Below, one piece after another: positions 1-5,998 of a DNA stretch of 9,192 bases. The DNA lies in the NCBI GenBank assembly GCA_014523695.1, contig JAATVS010000513.1, positions 1 through 9,192 of the forward strand, in the 5' to 3' direction. Position 1 is the stretch's first letter. Each line of letters opens with the position of its first letter. This stretch comes from Nitrososphaerales archaeon TH5895 (lineage in GTDB: Archaea; Thermoproteota; Nitrososphaeria; Nitrososphaerales; Nitrososphaeraceae). The position numbers and the translations under genes are program-made. The notes beneath the pieces were generated by a model. It was not told the DNA's origin and searched no databases. It saw only the letters and a list, made by a program, of their open reading frames with translations.

Positions 1-115
1 ATGATGACAATGAATACATTTGTTGCAGCGTCCGGTCGGTTGCCTGCGTCTTCACTTTGGTTGTGTGTAGCACATCTCTGCTATCTGAATCTTCGTTGTT
101 CAGTATGTCAGACAT
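1..115 (-). CDS. Possible 5' part of an unknown small hydrophilic protein
   Basis: On the minus strand an ATG at 115-113 opens a frame of 38 codons that runs without a stop to the window edge. The peptide begins MSDILNNEDSDSRDVLHTTK and is rich in Asp, Ser, Asn, Thr and Gln, with no membrane segment. The frame can be extended upstream to about 144 without another ATG. A TATA-like stretch (TATAATTTAA, minus strand, 190-181) lies upstream, about 70 nt from the ATG, which is farther than expected for a leaderless transcript. The gene would follow the histidine kinase on the same strand. I do not recognise the family. The plus strand is also open here, so the call rests only on amino-acid composition. 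Confidence 0.28.
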   Translation of the reverse strand, partial: MSDILNNEDSDSRDVLHTTKVKTQATDRTLQQMYSLSS

Positions 116-196
116 TATACAGACGATGGCATCCAGTCCAACTAAGCACTTTTGATATGGGGAGTTAGTGGTTTTCTTGGTTAAATTATAGACCAG

Positions 197-1558
197 TCAT
201 TTTACATTTAGTTGCTGTTGGTCGATGAGCGGCAACATAAAGTAAAAGGTAGCACCCTTTTCTCCATAAGCATCATTATTATTTTCAGCCCAAATCTTAC
301 CGCCATGTGCTTCTACAATATTTTTGGAGATGAATAATCCTAATCCAGTACCTTCGAAAGATTTTGCAGAGAATTTAGAAAACAATCTAGGTAATATTTC
401 ATGGTCTATGCCTGACCCAGTATCTTTGATACTAACAATAACTTGATTGTCTTTCCTTTCTGTATTGATAGATATGGTTCCTTCTGTGGTAAATTTAATA
501 GCATTGCCTACTAGGTTAGAAATGACTTGAGTTATCCTGCTTTTGTCAGCTTCTAAAATAATATCTTGATTGATAGGGCTTTCTAATAATTTTATGTCTC
601 TATTATCTTTTTCAATCTCATTTCGATGGTCCTGAACAGCATTTGATATCAATTCATTCAGATTGAACCTTTCTTTCTTTAGTTTTAATGAATGACTTTC
701 AATCCGAGTAACGTCCAATATATCTTCTGTAAGTCGCTGTAATCTTTTTGCATTTCTTATGATGGCATCTAGTATCTTTTGTTCGTCTGCTACTGCACTC
801 CCACCAATGGCGCTTATTTTAGAACGAAGTATCTCAGATAAACCAAGTATTGGTTGTATAGGAGTACATAGCTCATGAGCTGCTATATTGATGAAATCAT
901 TCTGTATTTTGTTATGAACTTTTAGTTGTTCATTAGCTTCTGTAAGCTGTTTGTTCAATTCTTCTAATTGTTCATTCAACTCGGTTTGTTTCCAAAAACT
1001 TTCAAAAATAGAAATATATGATGAAACAATTGACTTGCTATCAGAATATGTAGTTAAACCTGCCGCATTGTAGGAATTATCTTCTGCGTCGTCCTTCAAT
1101 TCTACAATAACACATTCCCTTCTGTCAACTAATACTATTGAAATTCTAGTCTGTAGACTCTTATCTATCCTTCTAATATCAATCTGCGGATAGGTTGACT
1201 TTGTTTCCTTCATTGTTGTTGACATAATATTACCATCGTCTGCGGGAATTAGCACCTTTATCTTTGCGCTATTCTTCTCTGATACTTCTTTTAATAATTG
1301 CAGCCCACCCATCTCTAATTGGCGACGTGCAGCATTCACTGAGGAAAACATTATCAATACTTCTTCTTTTGTTGATTTTATAATATTCCAAGCACGTTTT
1401 ATTCCTTCTTTTGGATTTGGAATAATTTCTATATTAGCTTGGTCAACTCCTTCTTCAATATCTCTTATTCTATCTGAAGCATCATTCCCATTCTTCCACA
1501 ACTCTTCAAAAATGGAAGCAAAGTGATTAATATAGGCTGGTTCATTACTAACCAACAA
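197..1558 (-). CDS. Sensor histidine kinase, N-terminally truncated
   Basis: This is a cytoplasmic two-component kinase of 453 aa. Residues 1-185 resemble the rear part of the sensor region common in thaumarchaeal kinases: IRDIEEGV at 31-38, a LIMFSSVNAARR segment near 68-79 and a beta-rich stretch ending in FESFWKQ. A short coiled coil (190-215) leads to the HisKA domain with the phospho-acceptor His228 in AAHELCTP. The HATPase domain has the N-box around N348/N352, the G1 box DTGSGI (379-384) and the G2 box GTGLGL (403-408), all intact. No transmembrane segment or receiver domain is present. The only upstream start is TTG at 1558; the frame closes at 1571-1573 and no TATA box is visible there. 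The first residues (VSNEPAY, then FEELWKNG) are mid-domain sequence in relatives as I remember them, so the front of the gene is missing. The H-box has Cys where Arg is usual. Catalytic residues are complete, so it may still work if expressed; otherwise it is a pseudogene. Confidence 0.85.
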   Translation of the reverse strand: MLVSNEPAYINHFASIFEELWKNGNDASDRIRDIEEGVDQANIEIIPNPKEGIKRAWNIIKSTKEEVLIMFSSVNAARRQLEMGGLQLLKEVSEKNSAKIKVLIPADDGNIMSTTMKETKSTYPQIDIRRIDKSLQTRISIVLVDRRECVIVELKDDAEDNSYNAAGLTTYSDSKSIVSSYISIFESFWKQTELNEQLEELNKQLTEANEQLKVHNKIQNDFINIAAHELCTPIQPILGLSEILRSKISAIGGSAVADEQKILDAIIRNAKRLQRLTEDILDVTRIESHSLKLKKERFNLNELISNAVQDHRNEIEKDNRDIKLLESPINQDIILEADKSRITQVISNLVGNAIKFTTEGTISINTERKDNQVIVSIKDTGSGIDHEILPRLFSKFSAKSFEGTGLGLFISKNIVEAHGGKIWAENNNDAYGEKGATFYFMLPLIDQQQLNVK

Positions 1559-1560
1559 AC

Positions 1561-1839
1561 TCTGGGCTATCTAACGTTAGCCAAAAGACCTACAGAACTG
1601 CGCTTGATATGCTGGATGTTGTAAAGGAAAGTCCTATTTCATATGGCAAGGCTCCAAAAGCCCTTGCAACTACTGCTTTATATGCTGCCTGCATTGTAGA
1701 AGAAAAAGACAAAGTTAGTCAATTAAGGCTAGCAAAAGCCGGAGGAATAAGCGTCGTTACGCTGAGAAAGAGATACTTGGATCTTTCTAAGCTCTTTCCC
1801 GAGATACAAAATAGGAATTATAAGAACAAGCTACAATAA
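1561..1839 (+). pseudogene. Fragment of transcription initiation factor B (TFB), C-terminal cyclin repeat
   Basis: TFB bridges TBP and RNA polymerase and reads the BRE next to the TATA box. Here only the second cyclin repeat remains. The frame is open from 1552, and TFB-like sequence starts about NVSQKTYRTALDML (1573 onward), followed by the helix with ALATTALYAACIV and the recognition helix-turn-helix (AKAGGISVVTLRKRYLDL, about 1729-1782). The Zn-ribbon, B-finger and first cyclin repeat, about two thirds of a normal TFB of roughly 300 aa, are absent. The first ATG in frame (1609) lies inside a conserved helix, so it is unlikely to be a true start. The truncation coincides with that of the divergent histidine kinase. 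Thaumarchaea carry many TFB copies, so loss of one is tolerable. A working short protein cannot be excluded but is unlikely. Confidence 0.75.
1571..1580. repeat. Palindrome at the junction of two truncated genes
   Basis: CTAACGTTAG is a perfect 10-bp palindrome. An overlapping imperfect hairpin pairs GGCTA (1565-1569) with TAGCC (1578-1582). It sits exactly between the broken 5' ends of the histidine kinase and the TFB fragment. It may mark a recombination or deletion endpoint; a palindrome of this size can also occur by chance. Confidence 0.4.
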
Positions 1840-1872
1840 TTTCTAACACAAAAGGGGAACACCATAACACAT

Positions 1873-1896
1873 TGTCGGTCTGTCGGTCTGTCGGTC
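1873..1896. repeat. Three tandem copies of an 8-bp unit
   Basis: TGTCGGTC occurs three times without mismatch. It lies in non-coding DNA 34 bp after the TFB fragment stop. The unit is GC-richer than the surrounding sequence. Its length is not a multiple of three and it is not in an apparent gene. Replication slippage or a scar of DNA insertion are both possible. Confidence 0.8.
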
Positions 1897-2010
1897 TTAA
1901 TCCTTTTCAGTTACTTTTAGTACACTAAACCAGCCGCTGTAGTAACGTCCGATGTTCATTATTGCATTTTTAGCTGTATATGGCAGTTCCTTCCCTATCG
2001 ACTATTAGCT

Positions 2011-2154
2011 ATGGACTTGATCCTAAGTCGAAGGGTTGGGTGGCAGAGTGTTCAGGAGAACCTACATTTGGTCTCAGATTGGAGAAGAATCGAAACCGCT
2101 TATGATAAGGGTCGTAATTCTTATATCGAATATACAAAAGGCGAAAATGCTTAA
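2011..2154 (+). CDS. Orphan small ORF, possible 3' remnant of a gene
   Basis: An ATG at 2011 starts a 47-residue frame ending with TAA at 2152-2154; the same frame is open upstream to 1921 without another ATG. Residues such as RRVGWQSVQ, SDWRRIETAYDKGR and the ending YIEYTKGENA have a composition like a soluble alpha-helical protein. Upstream of the ATG the peptide (Cys, Trp, Tyr, Pro mix) looks less protein-like. A second overlapping frame (ATG 1980 to TGA 2105, 41 codons) is an alternative. There is no clear TATA box at the correct distance. I do not recognise the family. It may be the tail of a gene removed in the same event that left the TFB fragment, or a small free-standing gene. Confidence 0.3.
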   Translation: MDLILSRRVGWQSVQENLHLVSDWRRIETAYDKGRNSYIEYTKGENA

Positions 2155-2238
2155 TTTAGAATAACGCCGCCGGTAATGTAAAAGCTATTGAGACATAAGT
2201 ATAGTTGAAGACTGACCTGACCTGCTATTGCCATAACT

Positions 2239-2246
2239 CTTATACC
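2239..2246 (+). promoter_or_regulatory. TATA box for the Asp-box protein
   Basis: CTTATACC is centred about 28 nt upstream of the ATG at 2271, the spacing expected for an archaeal TATA box driving a leaderless transcript. A second AT-rich run (TTATAATTAAAT, about 2258-2269) is too close to the ATG to serve it. Confidence 0.5.
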
Positions 2247-2270
2247 ATCACCTAACCTTATAATTAAATC

Positions 2271-2729
2271 ATGAACAAGCAGCATACTACATGGGTAATC
2301 ATAATATTTGCTGTTGGAACAACAACATATACAATAGCGCTCTTTTTGGCTCAACTAACCACTCAACTAGCCTATGGTACCATTGCGGTGCAAGGACCAG
2401 AGAGCAGAGTCACATTAGCTGTATCTGGTGATAATATTTATATTGCATGGATTACTAACAAGACAGGTAACGATCAGGTAATGGTTAGATCCTCTAATGA
2501 TGCCGGCGCGACATTTAACGACATAATGAACTTAAATAACGCAACGGATGCAAAATTACATGATATCCAAATTGCTGCAGGTGCTGAGAATGTAGTTGTA
2601 ATTTGGCGGCAGCAGATAAACGCAACAAGCGATGAACCTGTCGCTAGAATTAGTGCAGATAACGGTCAAACTTTTGAGTCTGTGGCTAATCTTGCTTCCA
2701 ATGGAACCATAAACGTGATCGGTACCTAA
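2271..2729 (+). CDS. Secreted protein with two Asp-boxes (BNR / sialidase-like repeats)
   Basis: This 152-aa protein starts with a hydrophobic signal segment (residues 8-28, likely cleavage near LAYG at 33-36), so the rest should lie outside the cell. Two repeats follow, each with a beta-strand pair and a perfect Asp-box S-x-D-x-G-x-T-F: SNDAGATF at 75-82 and SADNGQTF at 128-135. The strands NIYIAW and NVVVIW precede them. Asp-boxes occupy fixed turns in beta-propellers such as sialidases, but a propeller needs about six blades and only two are present. No sialidase active-site residues can be recognised, so no enzymatic role is claimed. It could be a truncated copy of the longer repeat proteins common in these archaea, or a small surface protein working as an oligomer. 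The ATG is supported by a TATA box 28 nt upstream. Confidence 0.75.
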   Translation: MNKQHTTWVIIIFAVGTTTYTIALFLAQLTTQLAYGTIAVQGPESRVTLAVSGDNIYIAWITNKTGNDQVMVRSSNDAGATFNDIMNLNNATDAKLHDIQIAAGAENVVVIWRQQINATSDEPVARISADNGQTFESVANLASNGTINVIGT

Positions 2730-2801
2730 AGTAAGCATATAGCAAGATGTATATCGTGCCAACATGACACTATAGTACATTCATAATCAAATCAAATAGT
2801 T

Positions 2802-3286
2802 TTAGGAGTTCAGACAAGCAAGTCTAAATGCATCAAGAAGATCATCATGTGATGTTTGATATTTGTCGAGCTTCCAGTCATCTATCACTACTGCCATTCT
2901 TAGTGAGACCGTCAGCTCTTGTAACGAGAGATGTATCCTAAAAAAAATCGCTTTGACATTAGCGTATGAGTCCACTGCAACATCTTTCGGTGCCTCTTTT
3001 GGAAGTTAATAGGGATGATTTGCCAGCTCCTATTTCGAAACGCCAATATCTCTCCTTCAGTAAAGTCGTGGTACTCATCTATCCTATCTCATCTATCCTA
3101 TCTTTGAGTTCTCTGTTTACCTCATGATTTGTTCCATCGACGTAGACTCTAGTGTAATGATGCGTCTGCTTTGATTGGGTTATGTGATTGACAATGTCGC
3201 TCGAAACATTCAGCATAGCAATTTGATTATTCTATGAAATACCACTGCTTGTCTGCATACTTTTGAAGGAAACTATCTTTCGTCAT
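2802..3286 (-). pseudogene. Unrecognised gene broken by at least three frameshifts
   Basis: A minus-strand gene of roughly 155 codons can be pieced together. It starts at ATG 3286 (MTKDSFLQKYADKQWYFIE), shifts frame near 3229-3235, continues as NNQIAMLNVSSDIVNHIT and later VYVDGTNHEV, then meets a 14-bp tandem duplication (3075-3102) that adds two bases modulo three. Removing one copy joins KDRIDE to YHDFTEGEILAFRNRSWQ. A third shift near 3000-3005 leads to PKEAPKDVAVDSYANVKAIF, then RMAVVIDDWKLDKY, and ends in FRLACLNS with TAA at 2802-2804. All pieces are in order on one strand and have a balanced soluble-protein composition, which random DNA rarely gives. No membrane segment is visible. 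I do not recognise the family. An in-frame stop lies two codons upstream of the ATG, supporting this start. Confidence 0.6.
3075..3102. repeat. 14-bp tandem duplication inside a broken gene
   Basis: TCATCTATCCTATC occurs twice in direct succession, with 14-base periodicity extending over 3074-3103. Deleting one copy restores the minus-strand reading frame of the surrounding gene, which makes this a recent slippage-type inactivating mutation. Confidence 0.85.
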
Positions 3287-3476
3287 CTTCTATCATAACA
3301 AGTATGTCATCTTAGCTGTGTAAGTGATGGAACAAAAACTTATACTACTCACTTGATAGGATCATTTCTTCAGTAAATGCGATGACGCGAGTAGCCCAAA
3401 AAACATAATGATAATACTTGCTAATGACTAGTAAACTTGACTTAGTCTAGCATTGATAAAGACAAAGTTTGATAGC

Positions 3477-3484
3477 TTTAATTA
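3477..3484 (+). promoter_or_regulatory. TATA box for the membrane protein at 3508
   Basis: TTTAATTA is centred 27-28 nt before a TTG at 3508, which fits a leaderless archaeal transcript starting there. If transcription starts there, the longer in-frame start at 3469 lies upstream of the transcript and cannot be used. Confidence 0.4.
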
Positions 3485-3507
3485 TCGCTCATACAAAAAA
3501 ACCATTA

Positions 3508-3993
3508 TTGCAATTGATTCATTCGAAGATTTCATTGCTGTTACTTTTATTTACTCTATTAGAGGTGGGTTATGCCATTTGGGCCCAACAAGCAGTCTTT
3601 GGTCAGGATTTATTTGAGAACACGAGTAATCAAACAGAAAATCGCCTTGATACCATAATTGAGCTTTTGGAACAATCAAGACAAGGAAGTATCATCCAGC
3701 TAAACCTTACCATTATTGTCTTCATGATGGGATTAGCGTTTGTAATCTTTGGTCTATACATTGGGCAGGAACAGAAACTTTCTGTTTTTACGAAGCGACT
3801 CTACCTGATCGCTTATTTTGCACTTATCGTTCCTATTACTGTTATCCTTGTAAGATATATAGTCAATGCTCTGTCATCGGGCTCTTTGAACGATCCAGTT
3901 CTGAATGTTGCGTTCTTACTTATTATTCCTGTTACGGCCTCGTACGTCCTAATGATAGTTAAAAGTAGGCATGATATTGTCAGGCATTCTTGA
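3508..3993 (+). CDS. Membrane protein with signal peptide and three membrane helices
   Basis: From TTG 3508 the protein has 162 aa. It begins MQLIHSK followed by a hydrophobic segment (about 8-27), a likely cleavage region near AVFGQD, and an exposed Asn/Thr/Gln-rich stretch with two N-glycosylation-type sites (NTS, NQT at about 38-43). A short amphipathic helix (LDTIIELLEQSRQG) leads to three membrane helices at about 66-85, 98-120 and 131-151, and a basic tail ending KSRHDIVRHS. The frame is open up to 3460 and an earlier TTG (3469) would give 174 aa; the shorter form is preferred because of the TATA box. I do not recognise a named family. The layout (signal, N/Q-rich linker, TII helix, membrane helix) recurs in the gene at 8955. 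It converges with the aquaporin gene, leaving only 36 bp between stops. Confidence 0.6.
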   Translation: MQLIHSKISLLLLLFTLLEVGYAIWAQQAVFGQDLFENTSNQTENRLDTIIELLEQSRQGSIIQLNLTIIVFMMGLAFVIFGLYIGQEQKLSVFTKRLYLIAYFALIVPITVILVRYIVNALSSGSLNDPVLNVAFLLIIPVTASYVLMIVKSRHDIVRHS

Positions 3994-4029
3994 GCTACTA
4001 CCACATTATAATCAAAGAAGTTAGCCCAC

Positions 4030-4752
4030 TTATGCTAATTTATCATTTGGAGGCGATGGTAAGTCTAGGTCTTTATGTAATCCCTTATACACCCCGGCTG
4101 CAATTAGCCCTCCAAGAATGGGAGCTATCCAATAAATCCATTGGTAGTCAAAGTTTCCAATAATTAGTGCAGGGCCAAAAGAACGTGCTGGGTTTAAAGA
4201 ACCGCCACTTATAGAACCTCCCAATATGACATTAAATCCAAGGGTAAATCCTATCGCCACTCCGGCTAATGACGCTATCTTATAATTTTTAGACGTAGTC
4301 GTTGTTAATACAACATATACAAGTGTAAATGTCATAACAGTTTCCAATATAAATGCTCTAATAACATTATCATCTGCAGGAAGTGTGACACTAGCGGCCA
4401 TATCGCTTCCAAACATTGAGTATACTACAGCGGCAGCGATAACAGCCCCTAATATTTGGCACGCAATATACAGCGCTGCTTCTTTTGCACGCAGTTTTCC
4501 TGTTACTAGCAATCCTATTGTAACAGCGGGATTAACCTGAGCTCCAGAGCGATATGCTATAGCATATACTATTGCAATTAAAGCAAAAGCATGAACCAAA
4601 CCTATTCCAATCATTCCGAGCTGACCGAGGCCAACTATTCCAAGTAGTTTGTTGGTCCCAGAATATACAGTAGCCGCTGAACAAATAGCGTAAACAAGGA
4701 TGAATGTGCCAACAATTTCAACCAGATATTTGCTTTTTGATCCAGCGGTCAA
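4030..4752 (-). CDS. Aquaporin (MIP family water channel)
   Basis: This is an intact six-helix major intrinsic protein that passes water, possibly other small neutral solutes, across the cytoplasmic membrane. From TTG 4752 it has 240 aa, the usual family length. It shows both half-helix signatures: NPA at 74-76 in AQVNPAVTIG and NPA at 187-189 in GGSLNPARSFGPAL, with the selectivity-filter Arg190. NPARSF rather than NPARD points to the water-channel side of the family, such as AqpZ or AqpM. The residue two before the first NPA is Gln72, where many members have His. An ATG at 4902 would add 50 residues that do not look like an aquaporin N-terminus (MLVTCTSTFQLDFFHYS). A TATA box centred 27 nt before 4752 supports the shorter leaderless form; TTG 4758 is a near alternative. 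Confidence 0.92.
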   Translation of the reverse strand: MTAGSKSKYLVEIVGTFILVYAICSAATVYSGTNKLLGIVGLGQLGMIGIGLVHAFALIAIVYAIAYRSGAQVNPAVTIGLLVTGKLRAKEAALYIACQILGAVIAAAVVYSMFGSDMAASVTLPADDNVIRAFILETVMTFTLVYVVLTTTTSKNYKIASLAGVAIGFTLGFNVILGGSISGGSLNPARSFGPALIIGNFDYQWIYWIAPILGGLIAAGVYKGLHKDLDLPSPPNDKLA

Positions 4753-4774
4753 TAACAAACCTATTTTTGAAGAG

Positions 4775-4782
4775 AATATAAA
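4775..4782 (-). promoter_or_regulatory. TATA box of the aquaporin gene
   Basis: On the minus strand TTTATATT is centred about 27 nt upstream of TTG 4752. It lies inside the longer ATG-started frame, which argues that the longer frame is not the real gene. Confidence 0.5.
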
Positions 4783-4924
4783 CCATAGCTGTTGACAGGA
4801 AACCAGTGAGGGTTTTAGATAACTCAAATAGATTCTCTGCATTCCTACGCCGGAGTAATGGAAGAAATCCAGCTGAAAAGTGCTAGTACAGGTTACAAGC
4901 ATAATACAGTAATGTAGACTTACC

Positions 4925-5219
4925 CTATGTTCTTGATAACAAGTCCATCTTAAGTTTCTGAAATTCCTCTTCTGTTAATATTCCCTGTTTTTTGAGTTCG
5001 GCATATTTGATCAGCTTCCGTGTGAGGTCTTCCTGATGCGGTTGGGGTTGTTATTGTTTTTGTCTTTGTAGTGCTTCGATCTGCCTTTGCTGTGCTTCTA
5101 TTTGCTGTTGTGCTTGTTGTTGTTGAGCTTCGTACGCTTGTGCTTGTTGCTCCATTTCGTAACTAGCTTGTCTTCTGGCCATTCCTGCTCCTAGCGCTGC
5201 AGATGCCCATCTCTCTCAT
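4925..5219 (-). pseudogene. SHOCT-domain protein, interrupted
   Basis: The frame from ATG 5182 to the stop TAG at 4927-4925 holds 86 codons with one in-frame TAA at 5053-5051. Before the TAA the protein is a Gln/Ala-rich helix (MARRQASYEMEQQAQAYEAQ and more, ending LQRQKQ). After it comes QPQPHQEDL and then a SHOCT domain: LIKYAELKKQGILTEEEFQ with a final LKMDLLSRT. SHOCT is a short C-terminal helix-turn-helix motif often found at the ends of membrane or regulatory proteins; its role is not well defined. The TAA is one base away from CAA (Gln), fitting its surroundings. Upstream, codons for RWASAALGAGMARR suggest the true N-terminus lies further 5'. ATG 5219 has a TATA box 28 nt upstream but is out of frame; one extra GA in the (GA)4 run at 5217-5210 would join it. 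So two lesions are likely. Confidence 0.65.
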
Positions 5220-5243
5220 ATGCTTCCAAGAGCAGATAGAAAG

Positions 5244-5251
5244 TTAATAAT
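5244..5251 (-). promoter_or_regulatory. TATA box of the SHOCT gene
   Basis: ATTATTAA on the minus strand is centred about 28 nt upstream of the ATG at 5219. This marks 5219 as the likely original start of the broken SHOCT gene. Confidence 0.4.
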
Positions 5252-5456
5252 ACTTTCTTATTTTCAATATTCGCTTAACTAAGTCATTAATTTAAGTCGC
5301 GGTACCGGTAAAGAAAAGTAGGAAGACTAAGCCATCAGTTCGACCAACACAGACGATATACATCATTCATGACGATTGATAGTGCAAAAGAATTATCATA
5401 GGGATGCCAATGAATAAAAATGAATATAAATCTACGAGACAGGACAGCATTTACTC

Positions 5457-5464
5457 ATATAAAC
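5457..5464 (+). promoter_or_regulatory. TATA box of the DUF1622 gene
   Basis: ATATAAAC is centred about 38 nt before ATG 5499, which would give a short leader of about 12 nt. No ribosome binding site is visible in that leader. Confidence 0.4.
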
Positions 5465-5498
5465 GATAGCCAATTATGATTCTTGAAAATAATAGATT

Positions 5499-5891
5499 AT
5501 GGTAGAATCTGGTGCAGGGTTAGGCCAAATTTTTCTAGAGCAACTGATTGAATATACAGTTCTTGCTCTTGAAATTATAATTACGATCATAATAATAATA
5601 ATTGTTGGAATTACTCTAGCACACCTATTCAAAATAGTGCTTTCCAAACTTAGGAATAAAGAGGAAAAAGGACAACGCCAAGAATATGTAGGTCAATTAG
5701 TAAGACATATGTTAAGAGGCCTTTTGATATCGCTAGATTTCTTAGTCGCCGCTGACCTTCTAAAGAGTATTTTAGTTCCTACAGTGCCTGAACTGACAAC
5801 ATTGGCAATAATTGTAGCGATAAGGATAGTACTAAGTTGGTCACTATCCAAAGAAATTGAGAGTCATATGACACAAAAGGATGTTCTATAG
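5499..5891 (+). CDS. DUF1622 family membrane protein
   Basis: This 130-aa protein matches the pattern I know for DUF1622 (PF07784), a small membrane protein of unknown function in bacteria and archaea. It has a long first membrane helix (about 18-47) with an unusual run of isoleucines (27-35), a basic cytoplasmic loop (LSKLRNKEEKGQRQEY, 48-63), a second helix with the family signature RGLLISLDFLVAADLL (73-88), and a third helix with LAIIVAIRIVLSWSLSKEIE (102-121). Length and order are normal for the family. The start ATG is the only one, since an in-frame stop lies just upstream (5493-5495). It stands alone on the plus strand, divergent from the SHOCT gene. The family's role is not established; a transport or ion-related role would be a guess. 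Confidence 0.85.
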   Translation: MVESGAGLGQIFLEQLIEYTVLALEIIITIIIIIIVGITLAHLFKIVLSKLRNKEEKGQRQEYVGQLVRHMLRGLLISLDFLVAADLLKSILVPTVPELTTLAIIVAIRIVLSWSLSKEIESHMTQKDVL

Positions 5892-5998
5892 TTTAGTAGA
5901 GTATATGGTTTGTATGTGCTCTATGGATATATTAGTATAATATCAATTTGTTGGAAATAAAATTTATCCAGAGTGTTCTTCTGGACCTTGTTTAGATT

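Larger units (their letters stand above)
1840..2270. other. Stretch without a firmly supported gene
   Basis: Between the TFB fragment and the Asp-box protein this stretch holds the three 8-bp repeats, the orphan frame at 1921-2154 and a promoter-like TATA element at 2239-2246. Nothing resembling a tRNA, a structured RNA or a transposon end was seen in the remainder. Confidence 0.5.
5220..5498. other. Intergenic region between divergent SHOCT and DUF1622 genes
   Basis: This AT-rich region carries the promoters of both divergent genes. A short basic plus-strand frame (VPVKKSRKTKPSVRPTQTIY, about 5296-5385) has no start codon and is not called as a gene. No RNA gene or strong hairpin was recognised. 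Confidence 0.5.

Noticed and set aside
1..168. Plus-strand open frame of 55 codons beginning ATGATG
   Set aside because: The peptide is rich in Cys, Trp and Leu without a domain pattern, and it begins at the window edge by chance; the opposite strand gives a more protein-like sequence.
1873..1896. Tandem repeat as a CRISPR fragment
   Set aside because: The 8-bp units are contiguous with no spacers, and no cas genes are present.
1840..2270. Possible tRNA or structured RNA between the TFB fragment and 2271
   Set aside because: No cloverleaf, T-loop motif or long stem could be found by eye.
2151..2354. Minus-strand frame of 67 codons
   Set aside because: Lies across the promoter and signal peptide of the gene at 2271; Cys/Tyr-rich composition typical of a shadow frame.
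2556..2780. Minus-strand frame of 74 codons
   Set aside because: Antisense to the second Asp-box repeat and has no family pattern.
3426..3450. Inverted repeat GACTA ... TAGTC upstream of the membrane protein
   Set aside because: Only five paired bases with a 12-base loop; too weak to separate from chance.
3813..4004. Minus-strand frame of 63 codons
   Set aside because: Antisense to the membrane helices of the gene at 3508; no start signal.
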